Assembly: GCA_013002205.1 (NCBI GenBank)
Contig: JABDKN010000194.1
Span: forward strand, 1 to 49,977
DNA length: 49,977 nucleotides
Source of the DNA: Granulosicoccus sp.
GTDB lineage: Bacteria > Pseudomonadota > Gammaproteobacteria > Granulosicoccales > Granulosicoccaceae
Direction of reading: 5' to 3'
Shown: one piece after another, positions 1-9,355 of the stretch
Position numbering within the stretch: position 1 is the first letter of the stretch
Layout of the letters: every line of letters begins with the position of its first letter
Program-made: the position numbers and the translations under genes
Notes under the pieces: model-generated
Told to the model about the DNA's origin: nothing
Seen by the model: only the letters and a program-made list of their open reading frames with translations
Databases searched by the model: none

Positions 1-246
<246 letters not shown>

Positions 247-274
247 AGCGCAGAAACTATCCGAGACACCATGC

Positions 275-1948
275 ATGAATGAACAACAGCATCCCGTCGG
301 ACTGGTCCGGGACACATCAGAGCTTGAGCATCGACAGCAGCTGGGAGAGGCGACTTCACAGATCCGGTACGTCTCGCAAGGGCATTGTCTGGTCATCGGG
401 GCGCTCGACCAGGCCCTGGAGGCGGGCGCCCGCTTGTCGGGCAATACCTATACGGTGGTCAGTATCGATGCAAATGCCAGTCATCCTCACCGGCAGTTGA
501 CGGAGGATGGTGTTGCCGTGTTCACCGTCCCGCGGCTTGCTCTGAGTGGTCACCTGGGCGCCTATCGTGCACTGGTACCGGCGAATTCGGGTGATCCGGA
601 CTCCGCGCTGGATATTGGCGTGTCTGTCTACCGGGAATCCGGCCTTTTCGATGTCGTTCTGGATCTGTCCGAGTCGCCTGTGCTGTCGATGAGGCTGCCG
701 CCATTCGGTTATGTGCACGCGACTTCCGAACAGGCAATCGTCGATGCAATCCAGACGCTTGGTGATCTGCAGGGAGAATTTGAAAAGCCGCGCTATTTCA
801 ACTACTCGGCCGGGCTTTGTGCTCACAGTCGCAGCGCTTTGGATGGGTGCAGCCGCTGTATCGAGAGTTGTGCAACCGGTGCGATCACACCCAGTGGTGA
901 CGGCATATCAGTTGATCCGTTTCTGTGCCAGGGCTGCGGCAGCTGTGCAACGGTATGCCCCAGCGGTGCCATGACCTACGCCTATCCGCGACCGGCGGAT
1001 GCCATCGAACGCACACGGCGGTTGCTGAAAGAACAGGGTAGACGGACCATCCTACTGCACACCGAAGGTACTGAATCAGCGGTGCAACAGGCCATCTTTC
1101 CGGATGAAGTGCTACCACTGCTGGTCGAAGAGGTGTCCGCTTTCGGCCCTGATTACTGGCTAGCGATGCTGGCGGCATCGGCACCTTCTGTCGTCGTCGT
1201 GCTCGACGCGCCAGAAGACGATCCCAACCGGCAGGCGCTGGAGGCACAGTTGCACTGGCTGCGCCCATTGCTGGCGGCACTGGGTATCCGGGATTTTCCC
1301 GTGCAGCTGGTCTCATCTGCGGAGCTGGGTGCCTGGCTGGATGGACAGCGTGCTCAACAGGCATCGACACCGTCACCCCTGGACACACTGACGCCTGGCT
1401 ATTTTTCAACTCACAATGACAAGCGGCAGACTATTCGACTGGCGCTGGATACGCTGTGGGAACACGCCGGTTCTGCCAGCTCAGCCGTCGCTCTGCCGGA
1501 GGGCGCGCCTTTCGGCCAGATCAAGGTAGACACACAGGCCTGTACCCTGTGCATGGCGTGCGTGTCTACGTGTCCGGCCAGTGCCCTTCAGGACGGCCAG
1601 GAGAGTCCGGCGTTGCGATTTGTCGAGTCCAACTGCCTGCAATGCGGTCTGTGCGAGGCGGCCTGTCCCGAGTCGGCCATTACGCTGGAGGCACGTTATA
1701 CCTGGGACAGTGTTGCAGCGCGCCGGGTCGAGACCCTGCATGAGGAACAACCATTCCATTGTCTTCGTTGCCATACAGCCTTCACCACGCAGGCAATGAT
1801 CGACAACATGAGTGAAAAGCTCGCCGGGCACTGGATGTTCCAGGATGAAAAGGCCAGGCGACGACTTCGTCTGTGCGGTGATTGTCGTGTGCGCGACATG
1901 TTTGAAGAGGACGCAGGCGGGATCGAGGTTCATCAGGATCGTGGCTGA
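275..1948 (+). CDS. Polyferredoxin-like 4Fe-4S protein of the formate dehydrogenase locus
   Basis: The 557-residue protein is probably an electron-transfer or assembly factor for the downstream formate dehydrogenase. Two paired 4Fe-4S modules are visible. The first starts at Cys182 and continues through CSRCIESC and CQGCGSCATVCP. The second starts near Cys423 with CTLCMACVSTCP and CLQCGLCEAACP. Two extra CxxC pairs lie near the C-terminus (HCLRCH and LCGDC) and could bind zinc or another cluster. The ORF track starts at 167, but that would overlap the previous gene by 80 bp. ATG 275, 28 bp after the upstream stop, is the more economical start. There is no signal peptide or membrane segment, so it should be cytoplasmic. 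The exact role is inferred from neighbours. Confidence 0.85.
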   Translation: MNEQQHPVGLVRDTSELEHRQQLGEATSQIRYVSQGHCLVIGALDQALEAGARLSGNTYTVVSIDANASHPHRQLTEDGVAVFTVPRLALSGHLGAYRALVPANSGDPDSALDIGVSVYRESGLFDVVLDLSESPVLSMRLPPFGYVHATSEQAIVDAIQTLGDLQGEFEKPRYFNYSAGLCAHSRSALDGCSRCIESCATGAITPSGDGISVDPFLCQGCGSCATVCPSGAMTYAYPRPADAIERTRRLLKEQGRRTILLHTEGTESAVQQAIFPDEVLPLLVEEVSAFGPDYWLAMLAASAPSVVVVLDAPEDDPNRQALEAQLHWLRPLLAALGIRDFPVQLVSSAELGAWLDGQRAQQASTPSPLDTLTPGYFSTHNDKRQTIRLALDTLWEHAGSASSAVALPEGAPFGQIKVDTQACTLCMACVSTCPASALQDGQESPALRFVESNCLQCGLCEAACPESAITLEARYTWDSVAARRVETLHEEQPFHCLRCHTAFTTQAMIDNMSEKLAGHWMFQDEKARRRLRLCGDCRVRDMFEEDAGGIEVHQDRG

Positions 1949-2036
1949 CGTCCTGTCCGCTGCGTGCAGTCTGCAACGGCTTGCTACGGTGTGAAGGTAT
2001 TCCGGACAGCCGGCAGGTCACGTAATGTCGCCCGAA

Positions 2037-2070
2037 ATCGGTGCAAAAAAGTGGGACATTTTGCACCGAT
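2037..2070. promoter_or_regulatory. Perfect 12-bp inverted repeat between the polyferredoxin gene and torD
   Basis: ATCGGTGCAAAA and TTTTGCACCGAT are exact reverse complements separated by ten bases. The dyad sits 89 bp after one stop codon and 109 bp before the torD start. No T-run follows on either strand, so a simple intrinsic terminator is unlikely. It could be an operator for the formate dehydrogenase genes or a structured RNA element. The binding factor is unknown. Confidence 0.55.
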
Positions 2071-2178
2071 GGCGGCTTCTGGGGCGTATCTGCCGCGATT
2101 GCTCTGACCACGTTGGATCAGGGCTTATTTTCTTGACACTGCTTGTGATCGCCTCGAGGCTATCCGACACTATATGGA

Positions 2179-2820
2179 ATGAATGTTATGACCAGTGAGC
2201 ATCCGGTTCTCAGCGTCACCAGTGAGGAGGAATTTCTCCGGGATCAGGCGCAGTCGATGCGTGCAGGCGTCTATGAGCTGCTGGCCAGCCTGCTGGCACG
2301 AGAGCCTGAGGGACAGGTGCTGGAGCGCTTGCGGTCGATCGGTGAGGTCGACACCAGCGAAGGACGGATTGCCATGGGCTGGGAATTGATGAGGCAGGCC
2401 GCCATCAAAGCCGACCTCGAGGCGGTCCGTGGAGAATATTTTTCGTTGCTGATCGGCGTGGGGCGCGGTGAGCTGGTGCCGTTCGGGTCCTGGTACATGA
2501 CAGGGTTCCTGATGGAAAAACCGCTGGCGGTGTTACGCGGTGATTTGCGCAGGCTGGGTATAGAACGACAGGAGGGTATCGTCGAAACTGAAGATCATGT
2601 GGCTGCCCTGTGCGATGCCATGGCGTTGATCATACGCAACGCGGATGAAATTCCACTGGAAACCCAGCAGGCATTCTTCAATGATCACCTGTCACCCTGG
2701 GTGACACGGTTCTTCAACGATATGCAACATGCCAGTTCTGCCCATTTCTACCGCTCCGTCGGCTTTTTCGGTGAGAGTTTCTTTGATTTCGAACAGCAGC
2801 TGCTGGACATGCAGAGCTGA
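2179..2820 (+). CDS. TorD/DmsD-family molybdoenzyme chaperone
   Basis: This 213-residue all-helical protein looks like a cytoplasmic TorD-family chaperone. That family binds Tat signal peptides and helps load the molybdopterin cofactor before export. Supporting features are the N-terminal helix with YELLASLLAREP, the central GEYFSLLIGVGRGELVPFGSWY segment resembling the family's conserved core, and the EDHVAALCDAMALII helix. The likely client is the Tat-signal-bearing FdhA encoded 0.3 kb downstream. The start is uncertain. ATG 2179 (MNVM) has no clear ribosome site, and ATG 2188 has GGA nine bases upstream, which would remove three residues. The gene opens a run of five same-strand fdh genes with short gaps. 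Confidence 0.85.
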   Translation: MNVMTSEHPVLSVTSEEEFLRDQAQSMRAGVYELLASLLAREPEGQVLERLRSIGEVDTSEGRIAMGWELMRQAAIKADLEAVRGEYFSLLIGVGRGELVPFGSWYMTGFLMEKPLAVLRGDLRRLGIERQEGIVETEDHVAALCDAMALIIRNADEIPLETQQAFFNDHLSPWVTRFFNDMQHASSAHFYRSVGFFGESFFDFEQQLLDMQS

Positions 2821-2869
2821 AAGACTATGCGACAGGGCTCCCTCGGGGCCATTTGATGAGGACAAATGA

Positions 2870-3082
2870 ATGACTGAGAAGCAACAGGCAAAATTCATCG
2901 ATGCGGGTCGACGCGGTTTTCTGCAGGGTGCTGCGGTCGCCGGGGGTGCAGTCGCCAGTGGCACGGCGCTCGGCAGCGAAACCGGCACCGAGGTCGTGGA
3001 AGCGGTTCAGTTACCCACTGACAGCAAGGGCTATGAACTCACCGAGCATGTGAAGAAGTATTACTCACGCGCTCGATTCTAG
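2870..3082 (+). CDS. Small Tat-signal protein of the formate dehydrogenase region
   Basis: The 70-residue protein carries a twin-arginine signal near its N-terminus (RRGFLQG followed by an Ala/Gly-rich stretch, about residues 14-36). A short hydrophilic tail follows, ending VKKYYSRARF. It matches the known class of tiny 'formate dehydrogenase region TAT target' proteins that sit just before the catalytic subunit gene. The role of that class is not established; export together with the enzyme or an assembly role are possibilities. GAGG eight bases before ATG 2870 supports the start. The gene ends 35 bp before fdhA. Confidence 0.85.
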   Translation: MTEKQQAKFIDAGRRGFLQGAAVAGGAVASGTALGSETGTEVVEAVQLPTDSKGYELTEHVKKYYSRARF

Positions 3083-3117
3083 TTCATTCGGCCAACTGAA
3101 ATCTGTAGGAGAGAACC

Positions 3118-6024
3118 ATGAAACTCAAGCGCAAGATAGTCGGGCAGGTCGACAGCACCTCGACGGCAACCGTTGCCGGATCGTCCACGGGACTGCTGGG
3201 TGTGACCGTGAATCGTCGAAACTTCCTCAAGAACTCCGGTATCACGGCAGGTGGAGCAGCGCTGGCAATTGGCGCCGGACCCTCGATGCTGAAGAAGGCA
3301 AGAGCGGCCGATACCTACGCGAAGGCAGGGGTGGAAACCACCGAGGTTCATTCGATCTGCACACACTGTTCAGTCGGCTGCGGCGTCATAGCCGAGATCC
3401 AGAATGGCGTGTGGACCGGGCAGGAACCCGACTACGATTCACCTATCAATATGGGAGCCCACTGTGCCAAGGGAGCCTCACTGCGTGAACACGGGCACGG
3501 TGAACGACGCTTGAAATACCCCATGAAGCTGGTAGACGGCCAGTGGACGCGGGTGTCCTGGGAACAGGCGATCAACGAGATCGGTGACCAGATGCTCAAG
3601 ATTCGTGAGGAATCCACATCCGACTCGGTATATTGGCTGGGTTCTGCCAAGCACAACAACGAGCAGGCATACCTGTTCCGCAAGTTTGCCGCATTGTGGG
3701 GTTCCAACAACGTCGATCACCAGGCGCGCATTTGTCATTCCACCACGGTAGCTGGCGTTGCCAATACCTGGGGTTACGGCGCCATGACCAACTCCTACAA
3801 TGACATGCAGAAGTCCAAGGCCATGTTCTTTATCGGCTCCAACGCCGCAGAGGCACATCCAGTGGCTATGCAGCATATCCTCAAGGCCAAGGAAAATGGC
3901 TCGAAGCTGATCGTGGTCGATCCGCGATTCACCCGCACGGCAGCCCATTCGGATCAATTCATCCAGATGCGCCCGGGTACTGACGTGCCGGTCATCTGGG
4001 GAATTCTGTGGCACATCTTCGAAAATGAATGGGAGGATAAAGAGTACATCCGTCAGCGTGTTTACGGCATGGATGACATTCGCACGGAAGTGGCGAAATG
4101 GAACCCTGCCGAAGCCGAACGCGTAACAGGAATTCCGGAAGCTCAACTGAAGCAGGCAGCGCAGACCATGGCCGAGAATCGGCCCGGAACCATCGTCTGG
4201 TGCATGGGCGGCACGCAGCACACCATCGGCAACAACAATACTCGCGCTTATTGTGTATTACAGCTTGCGCTGGGCAACATCGGTGTGTCCGGTGGCGGTG
4301 CCAACATCTTCAGGGGGCATGACAACGTACAGGGCGCCACTGACATGGGCGTTCTATCACATACCCTGCCTGGTTATTACGGCCTGTCTGAAGGTGCCTG
4401 GAAACACTGGTCGGGCGTCTGGGACCTGGAATACGACTGGATCAGAAATCGATTCGACCAGGGCTCCTACGAAAAGAGCGGTGACAAGGATCTGAAGCCG
4501 ATGAACACGGCTGGCATGCCGGTGTCACGCTGGATTGACGGGGTACTCGAGGACAAGGAGAACATCGCGCAGAAGGACAACATCCGGGCAATGGTGCTGT
4601 GGGGCCATGCGCCCAACTCGCAGACCCGTGGGCCGGAGATGAAGCTCGCGATGGAAAAACTGGAACTGCTGGTCGTCATCGACCCATATCCCACGCACAC
4701 CGCTGTACTGCCGGATCGCAAGGACGGCATGTATCTGCTCCCGGCGGCTACCCAGTTTGAAACGTATGGGTCGGTAACGGCATCCAATCGCTCTTTGCAA
4801 TGGCGTGACAAGATCATCGATCCGCTGTTCGAAGCCCTGCCGGATCACACCATCATGTACAAGTTTGCCAGCAAGCTCGGTTTTGGCGAGGAGTTGACCA
4901 GGAATATCGAAGTCAATGGCGAAGAGCCGCTGATCGAAGACATCACCCGTGAGTTCAACAGGGGCATGTGGACAATCGGTTACACCGGCCAGAGCCCCGA
5001 GCGCATCAAGGCTCACATGGAACATCGCGCAACCTTCGACGAGACCACCCTGCAAGCCAAGGGCGGTCCACTGGACGGTGAATATTTCGGCATGCCATGG
5101 CCCTGCTGGGGTTCGGCAGAGATGGGCCATCCCGGAACGCCCAACCTTTATGATCCGAGCAAGCCGGTGGCTGAAGGCGGCCTGAACTTCCGCGCGCGGT
5201 TCGGTGTGGAGCGTAATGGCGAGAATCTGCTGGCTGAAGACTCCTGGTCTGTCGGCTCAGAAATCGAAGACGGATACCCGGAATTCACCGCCGACATGCT
5301 CAAGACACTGGGCTGGTGGAGTGATCTGACGGCCGATGAACAATCGGCGGCCGAGGGCAAGAACTGGAAAACTGACCTGTCCGGCGGCATCCAGAGGGTA
5401 GCCATCGCTCATGGATGTGCCCCGTTCGGTAATGCCAAGGCGCGAGCCACGGTCTGGACCTTTCCGGATCCGGTGCCTGTGCACCGTGAGCCGCTGTATA
5501 CCTCCCGCCGGGACCTGGTCGACGACTACCCGACCTACGAGGACAGAAAGTCCCACTACCGTCTGCCGACGCGATATGGCTCCATCCAGGCAGAGGACTA
5601 CTCGAAAGACTTTCCGCTCATTCACACCAGTGGTCGTCTGGTGGAGTACGAAGGTGGTGGTGAAGAAACGCGGTCCAACCCCTGGCTTGCCGAACTACAG
5701 CAGGACATGTTCGTGGAGATCAACCAGGCGGATGCCAACGACATCAACGTCAGGGATGGCCAGATGGTCTGGCTGGAGGGTCCGGAAGGCGGCAGGATTC
5801 ATATCAAGGCCATGGTCACGGACCGGGTCGCCCGGGGTGTCGTATTCACCCCTTTCCACTTCGGCGGCATGTACCAGGGCAAGGATCTGCTGGACAAGTA
5901 CCCCGAAGGTGCGGCGCCTTATGTTCGGGGTGAAGCCGATAACACCACCATGACATACGGCTACGATTCCGTTACCCAGATGCAGGAGACGAAGTGCTCG
6001 CTCTGCAAAATAACCGCAGCCTGA
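3118..6024 (+). CDS. fdhA: Formate dehydrogenase catalytic (molybdopterin) subunit, cysteine type
   Basis: The 968-residue protein oxidises formate to CO2 at a bis-MGD Mo/W centre. A Tat signal (NRRNFLKNSG, about residues 37-46) indicates export to the periplasmic face. A proximal 4Fe-4S cluster is bound by Cys81, Cys84, Cys88 and Cys116. The metal ligand is Cys206 in RICHSTTVAG, encoded by TGT. It is therefore the cysteine and not the selenocysteine form, and no in-frame TGA is present. The C-terminal domain contains a typical molybdopterin dinucleotide-binding region (SGRLVEYEGGGEETRSNPW). AGGAGAG lies just before ATG 3118. Cofactor insertion probably uses the upstream TorD homologue, and electrons pass to the next two gene products. 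Confidence 0.96.
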   Translation: MKLKRKIVGQVDSTSTATVAGSSTGLLGVTVNRRNFLKNSGITAGGAALAIGAGPSMLKKARAADTYAKAGVETTEVHSICTHCSVGCGVIAEIQNGVWTGQEPDYDSPINMGAHCAKGASLREHGHGERRLKYPMKLVDGQWTRVSWEQAINEIGDQMLKIREESTSDSVYWLGSAKHNNEQAYLFRKFAALWGSNNVDHQARICHSTTVAGVANTWGYGAMTNSYNDMQKSKAMFFIGSNAAEAHPVAMQHILKAKENGSKLIVVDPRFTRTAAHSDQFIQMRPGTDVPVIWGILWHIFENEWEDKEYIRQRVYGMDDIRTEVAKWNPAEAERVTGIPEAQLKQAAQTMAENRPGTIVWCMGGTQHTIGNNNTRAYCVLQLALGNIGVSGGGANIFRGHDNVQGATDMGVLSHTLPGYYGLSEGAWKHWSGVWDLEYDWIRNRFDQGSYEKSGDKDLKPMNTAGMPVSRWIDGVLEDKENIAQKDNIRAMVLWGHAPNSQTRGPEMKLAMEKLELLVVIDPYPTHTAVLPDRKDGMYLLPAATQFETYGSVTASNRSLQWRDKIIDPLFEALPDHTIMYKFASKLGFGEELTRNIEVNGEEPLIEDITREFNRGMWTIGYTGQSPERIKAHMEHRATFDETTLQAKGGPLDGEYFGMPWPCWGSAEMGHPGTPNLYDPSKPVAEGGLNFRARFGVERNGENLLAEDSWSVGSEIEDGYPEFTADMLKTLGWWSDLTADEQSAAEGKNWKTDLSGGIQRVAIAHGCAPFGNAKARATVWTFPDPVPVHREPLYTSRRDLVDDYPTYEDRKSHYRLPTRYGSIQAEDYSKDFPLIHTSGRLVEYEGGGEETRSNPWLAELQQDMFVEINQADANDINVRDGQMVWLEGPEGGRIHIKAMVTDRVARGVVFTPFHFGGMYQGKDLLDKYPEGAAPYVRGEADNTTMTYGYDSVTQMQETKCSLCKITAA

Positions 6025-6037
6025 GGAGGATACGACA

Positions 6038-6628
6038 ATGGCAAGAATGAAATTTCTGTGTGACGCCGAGCGTTGTATCGAATGCAATGGTTGCGTAACC
6101 GCGTGCAAGAATGAGCATGAGGTGCCATGGGGCGTAAACCGACGTCGGGTGGTGACACTCGACGACGGAAAACCCGGAGAGAAATCGATTTCCGTAGCGT
6201 GCATGCATTGTACCGATGCACCTTGCCAGGCAGTCTGCCCGGTGGACTGCTTTACTACCACCGACGATGGCATCGTGCTGCATGACAAGGGCCTCTGCAT
6301 AGGTTGCGGTTACTGTTTCTACGCCTGTCCGTTCGGTGCCCCGCAATACCCTCAGCAATCCTCCTTTGGTGCTCGAGGCAAGATGGACAAATGTACATTC
6401 TGTGCGGGTGGTCCCGAAGAGGCCGATCTGTCGGACGCCGAGTATGAGAAGTACGGTCGCAATCGCATAGCCGAAGGCAAACTGCCATTGTGTGCCGAGA
6501 TGTGTTCTACGCGGGCTCTGATAGCCGGAGACGGGGACGAGATAGCCGACATCTACCGTGAGCGCGTTCTGCGTCGTGGTGGCCGGCCACAGACCTGGGG
6601 TTGGGACACCGCTTACACGGAGGGTTGA
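6038..6628 (+). CDS. fdhB: Formate dehydrogenase iron-sulfur (beta) subunit
   Basis: The 196-residue protein carries the four 4Fe-4S clusters that wire FdhA to the cytochrome b subunit. Four cysteine groups are visible in order: CIECNGCVTACKNE, CMHCTDAPCQAVCP, CIGCGYCFYACP, and CTFC paired with the later CAEMC. The arrangement and length fit the FDH3-type beta subunit. There is no own Tat signal, so it would be exported as a passenger of FdhA. A strong GGAGGA site precedes ATG 6038, only 13 bp after the fdhA stop. The gene stops four bases before the fdhC start, so the three subunits should be co-translated. Confidence 0.95.
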   Translation: MARMKFLCDAERCIECNGCVTACKNEHEVPWGVNRRRVVTLDDGKPGEKSISVACMHCTDAPCQAVCPVDCFTTTDDGIVLHDKGLCIGCGYCFYACPFGAPQYPQQSSFGARGKMDKCTFCAGGPEEADLSDAEYEKYGRNRIAEGKLPLCAEMCSTRALIAGDGDEIADIYRERVLRRGGRPQTWGWDTAYTEG

Positions 6629-6632
6629 ACCA

Positions 6633-7799
6633 GTGCAGACGCATCAGCATACAGACGCACCGACGGTTGCATCGGAGCGGCAGAAAATGAGTCCTGCCAG
6701 GAAACGCAGGTTAACCACCTATGGCTTGCTGGCGATACTGGGCCTGGCCTTCATCCTGCCACTGGGCGGTTACAGTGTGCATTTTCTGGGTGCCGATGCC
6801 CTCGCTCAGGATGCCGGCTCAGCGGTCAATCCGCGCTCGAATTACTGGCGGGCAGTGGCGGATGGCGTCAACGGGTATACCGCTGTCACGGGACAGGAGG
6901 CGGGTGTTCTCATAGCACCGGGTGGAACACGGTGGCAGGCTCTGCGAGAGGGAACCATTGCCAGGTATCTGCCCTGGGGTATGGTGGGTATGTTCGTCAT
7001 CATCCTGCTGTATCACCTGATTCACGGTCGTAACCGGCTGGACGAGCCTCGTTCCGGACGCAGGATCAAGCGCTGGAGCTGGCTGGATCGAACGGTTCAC
7101 TGGATAACCGCCATATCCTTCATCATCCTTGCCGTAACCGGTCTGAGCATGCTGATTGGCAGGACACTGCTGATTCCGTTGCTGGGCAAGGCAGGGTTTG
7201 CCACGTGGGCGCAGGTGTCGATCACGGTGCACAATGTCATAGGCCCTGTATTCACCGTTGGTATCATCCTGATGATCGTGCTGTGGATCTGGTACAACAT
7301 TCCCAATGCAACAGATCTGAAATGGTTCAAGCAGGGCGGTGGACTGCTGACTCGCAGCCACCCTCCGGCAGGTCGCATGAACGGTGGCGAGAAAATCTGG
7401 TTCTGGCTGGTAGCCGTCGCGGGCCTGGCTGTTTGCCTCACCGGGCTGATCATGGTGGCACCAGCCTATGGCATCGCCATTCCTGCCTGGGCCGAGTTTC
7501 TTCCATTTACCGAAGGCTCCAGGGTGCAAATGCAGCAGGCGAATATGGTTCATGCCGTAGTGTCGCTGGTGTGGGCGGCAATAGCATTGGGCCATATCTA
7601 TATCGGGACTGCAGGGACCGAAGGCGCATTTGAGGGGATGGCAACCGGTTATGTCTCGACTGAGTGGGCCAAACAGCATCACGATCAATGGTATGAAGAG
7701 CTGCAGGCAAAGGGCAAGATCATCGAGCCAGGTGAATCGCACAGCCCATCCCGATCTGCCAACCAGGCACGCTCCAGGCCAGCGACTGCCAGCAGATAG
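6633..7799 (+). CDS. fdhC: Formate dehydrogenase cytochrome b556 (gamma) subunit
   Basis: The 388-residue integral membrane subunit should hold two b hemes and pass electrons to quinone. The N-terminal segment LTTYGLLAILGLAFILPLGG is followed by a periplasmic loop (NYWRAVADGVNGYT) typical of this family. Four or five more membrane helices follow, with histidines in TVHWITAIS, ITVHNVIG, MVHAVVS and ALGHIYIG as candidate heme ligands. The ORF track starts at 6558 inside fdhB. I prefer GTG 6633 because CGGAGGG lies about ten bases upstream and it follows the fdhB stop at once. An internal ATG at 6687 is the alternative. The C-terminal 30 residues are polar and probably cytoplasmic. Confidence 0.93.
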   Translation: MQTHQHTDAPTVASERQKMSPARKRRLTTYGLLAILGLAFILPLGGYSVHFLGADALAQDAGSAVNPRSNYWRAVADGVNGYTAVTGQEAGVLIAPGGTRWQALREGTIARYLPWGMVGMFVIILLYHLIHGRNRLDEPRSGRRIKRWSWLDRTVHWITAISFIILAVTGLSMLIGRTLLIPLLGKAGFATWAQVSITVHNVIGPVFTVGIILMIVLWIWYNIPNATDLKWFKQGGGLLTRSHPPAGRMNGGEKIWFWLVAVAGLAVCLTGLIMVAPAYGIAIPAWAEFLPFTEGSRVQMQQANMVHAVVSLVWAAIALGHIYIGTAGTEGAFEGMATGYVSTEWAKQHHDQWYEELQAKGKIIEPGESHSPSRSANQARSRPATASR

Positions 7800-7964
7800 T
7801 TAGAGGCGAGATGAGTTGGTGTTCTCACGCCTGCCCTTGCCCGTAAGCCCAGGGGGCCGGGCTGATCCGTCCTGCAGGGCCGGTTCGGGCGAGGCTTGTG
7901 CTGGTTGCACTTCACCGTCCACCGGGCAGAGTGGTATCGTCTGACGCTCGACCAGTTGCAGGAT

Positions 7965-8534
7965 ATGGATACCGTGTCTGCCGTACCACCTTCCGAAGAT
8001 CGATTTCCAGATGACGTCATCGTTCTGCTGCACGAGTCCAATGTGACAGTGAGCTGTGTGCCCATCCGGATGGATGACGGGCAATGGCAAGCCGCGATTT
8101 TTTTCGTACTGCCTGCAGATGCCGCTTGCCTGCGGAATGGCAAACTGCCAGGTGGGCCGTTTTCGGTGGCAATCGATGCAGATTTGCATGAGCACGAAAA
8201 GGGTACTCTGATCGAGATAGGTATCGACATCCGAACGCCAGTCGAACCCAGTCGCGGCACCTTGCTGTTCATAACCGGCCACAGTCCCTCCCATTTCGAC
8301 ACCATCAAGCTGATCAGCGAGCAGCAGGAGATGCTGCTGTTCATCGGCGATGAGTACTGCCGCGTTCTGTATCGGCAACGCATCCCGGTCAGTGAGGCCA
8401 TGCGCAAGGGAATCCGTCAGCTGCTCGATGAAGCCGTCGGCAGGGATGCCCTCATTCGCCTGACTGGTCACTACGACCCGGACAAGGTGTTTATGGATGT
8501 TGTCTCCTCGTTGCAGTTAAGCTGCAAAGAATGA
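7965..8534 (+). CDS. Protein of unknown function, coupled to the ankyrin gene
   Basis: I do not recognise this 189-residue protein. It looks soluble, with no signal peptide or membrane helix, and alternates hydrophobic and acidic stretches (DDVIVLLHESNVTVSC, AIFFVLPADAAC, TLLFITGH). Its last codons overlap the ankyrin gene start by four bases (ATGA), the best evidence that the plus strand is coding here. Two long minus-strand ORFs over the same interval are treated as shadows. The start could be upstream at TTG 7896. ATG 7965 is chosen because AGGAT lies just before it, though the spacing is short. The 165-bp gap after fdhC shows no clear terminator. Confidence 0.65.
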   Translation: MDTVSAVPPSEDRFPDDVIVLLHESNVTVSCVPIRMDDGQWQAAIFFVLPADAACLRNGKLPGGPFSVAIDADLHEHEKGTLIEIGIDIRTPVEPSRGTLLFITGHSPSHFDTIKLISEQQEMLLFIGDEYCRVLYRQRIPVSEAMRKGIRQLLDEAVGRDALIRLTGHYDPDKVFMDVVSSLQLSCKE

Positions 8535-9355
8535 CCGGGTTCGTGGCAGGGATGAAACCGGTTGTTCGATGTGTTCGCTACTCGATACTTCTGGCCGGTC
8601 TGTTGATGGCATCCGTCGGCGGCACCGCGACCACAACAGGCGAAACGGCCGTATACAACAGGGCGCTCGGACCTGTCCTCGACTCAGCGGCACGACTGCG
8701 CTGGGTGCGCGCTATCGGAACAGATCAGGTAGCGCAGTTGGCGGCGATGATCGAGCGATACGATGCACGGCAACTACTGGATATCACCGCCAGTAACGGC
8801 AAGACTGCACTGATGGTTGCCAGTAAACAGGGCGATTTGCAACTGGTCAAAACGCTGTCTGATGCAGGTGCGCGCATCAACGCTACCACGGTAACCAACG
8901 GTACGGCTCTCATGTTCGCGGTCCTGGGCAACCGGCAATCAGTGGCGCACTGGCTATTCGAGCGAGGCGCCGACATCCATGTCATCGGGTCCAATGGCTG
9001 GAGCGCGGTAATGATTGCCGCAGCCAAGGGCCACCTCGCCATGCTTCGATGGCTGGTTGCTGAGGGTGCAGATACGCAGGTTCGGGACGTGTACCGCTTC
9101 ACCGCAATGATGCGTGCCGTGGAGAACGGGCACCTCGACGTCGCATCGTTTCTACTCTCACTGCCTGGTGCACAGGTCAATGCCAGGGACGAGTACGGCA
9201 ATACCTCCTTGCATCATGCTGTCTCTGCAGTCGATGTGCAGATGGTTGAACTGCTGCTTGCTCATGGGGCAGATCCGGACCTGCAGAATCGTAGCGGACA
9301 TTCGGCCCGCGACCTGGCTGCGGATGATTCGCCTATGAAGTCCCTGTTGAAGTAG
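8531..9355 (+). CDS. Exported ankyrin-repeat protein
   Basis: The 274-residue protein has a probable signal peptide (basic start, then YSILLAGLLMASVGGTA, about residues 19-35), so it should act in the periplasm or envelope. Five or so ankyrin repeats follow from about residue 85. They show TALMVASKQGDLQLVKTL, TALMFAVLGNRQSVAHWLFERGAD, SAVMIAAAKGHLAMLRWLVAEGAD, TAMMRAVENGHLDVASFLL and TSLHHAVSAVDVQMVELLLAHGAD. Ankyrin repeats usually mediate protein-protein contacts, and no catalytic domain is present. It is translationally coupled to the unknown gene before it, suggesting a joint function. Its 3' end overlaps the convergent patatin gene by 23 bp. The partner is unknown. Confidence 0.88.
   Translation: MTGFVAGMKPVVRCVRYSILLAGLLMASVGGTATTTGETAVYNRALGPVLDSAARLRWVRAIGTDQVAQLAAMIERYDARQLLDITASNGKTALMVASKQGDLQLVKTLSDAGARINATTVTNGTALMFAVLGNRQSVAHWLFERGADIHVIGSNGWSAVMIAAAKGHLAMLRWLVAEGADTQVRDVYRFTAMMRAVENGHLDVASFLLSLPGAQVNARDEYGNTSLHHAVSAVDVQMVELLLAHGADPDLQNRSGHSARDLAADDSPMKSLLK

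Noticed and set aside
2049-2064. Sigma-54-like -24/-12 pattern (TGGGACATTTTGCA) inside the torD dyad
   Set aside because: The distance between GG and GC is seven or eight bases, where sigma-54 promoters need ten. The sequence is better explained as the dyad itself.
2133-2161. TTGACA as a -35 box for torD
   Set aside because: No acceptable -10 box lies 16-18 bases downstream (GAGGCT or AGGCTA).
3733-3735. Selenocysteine formate dehydrogenase
   Set aside because: The metal-ligand codon is TGT (Cys206), and no in-frame TGA occurs in fdhA.
7685-8471. Two long minus-strand ORFs (240 and 223 aa) opposite the unknown gene
   Set aside because: Their sequences look like antisense translations, with no domain or ribosome site. 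The plus-strand gene is supported by its ATGA overlap with the ankyrin gene.
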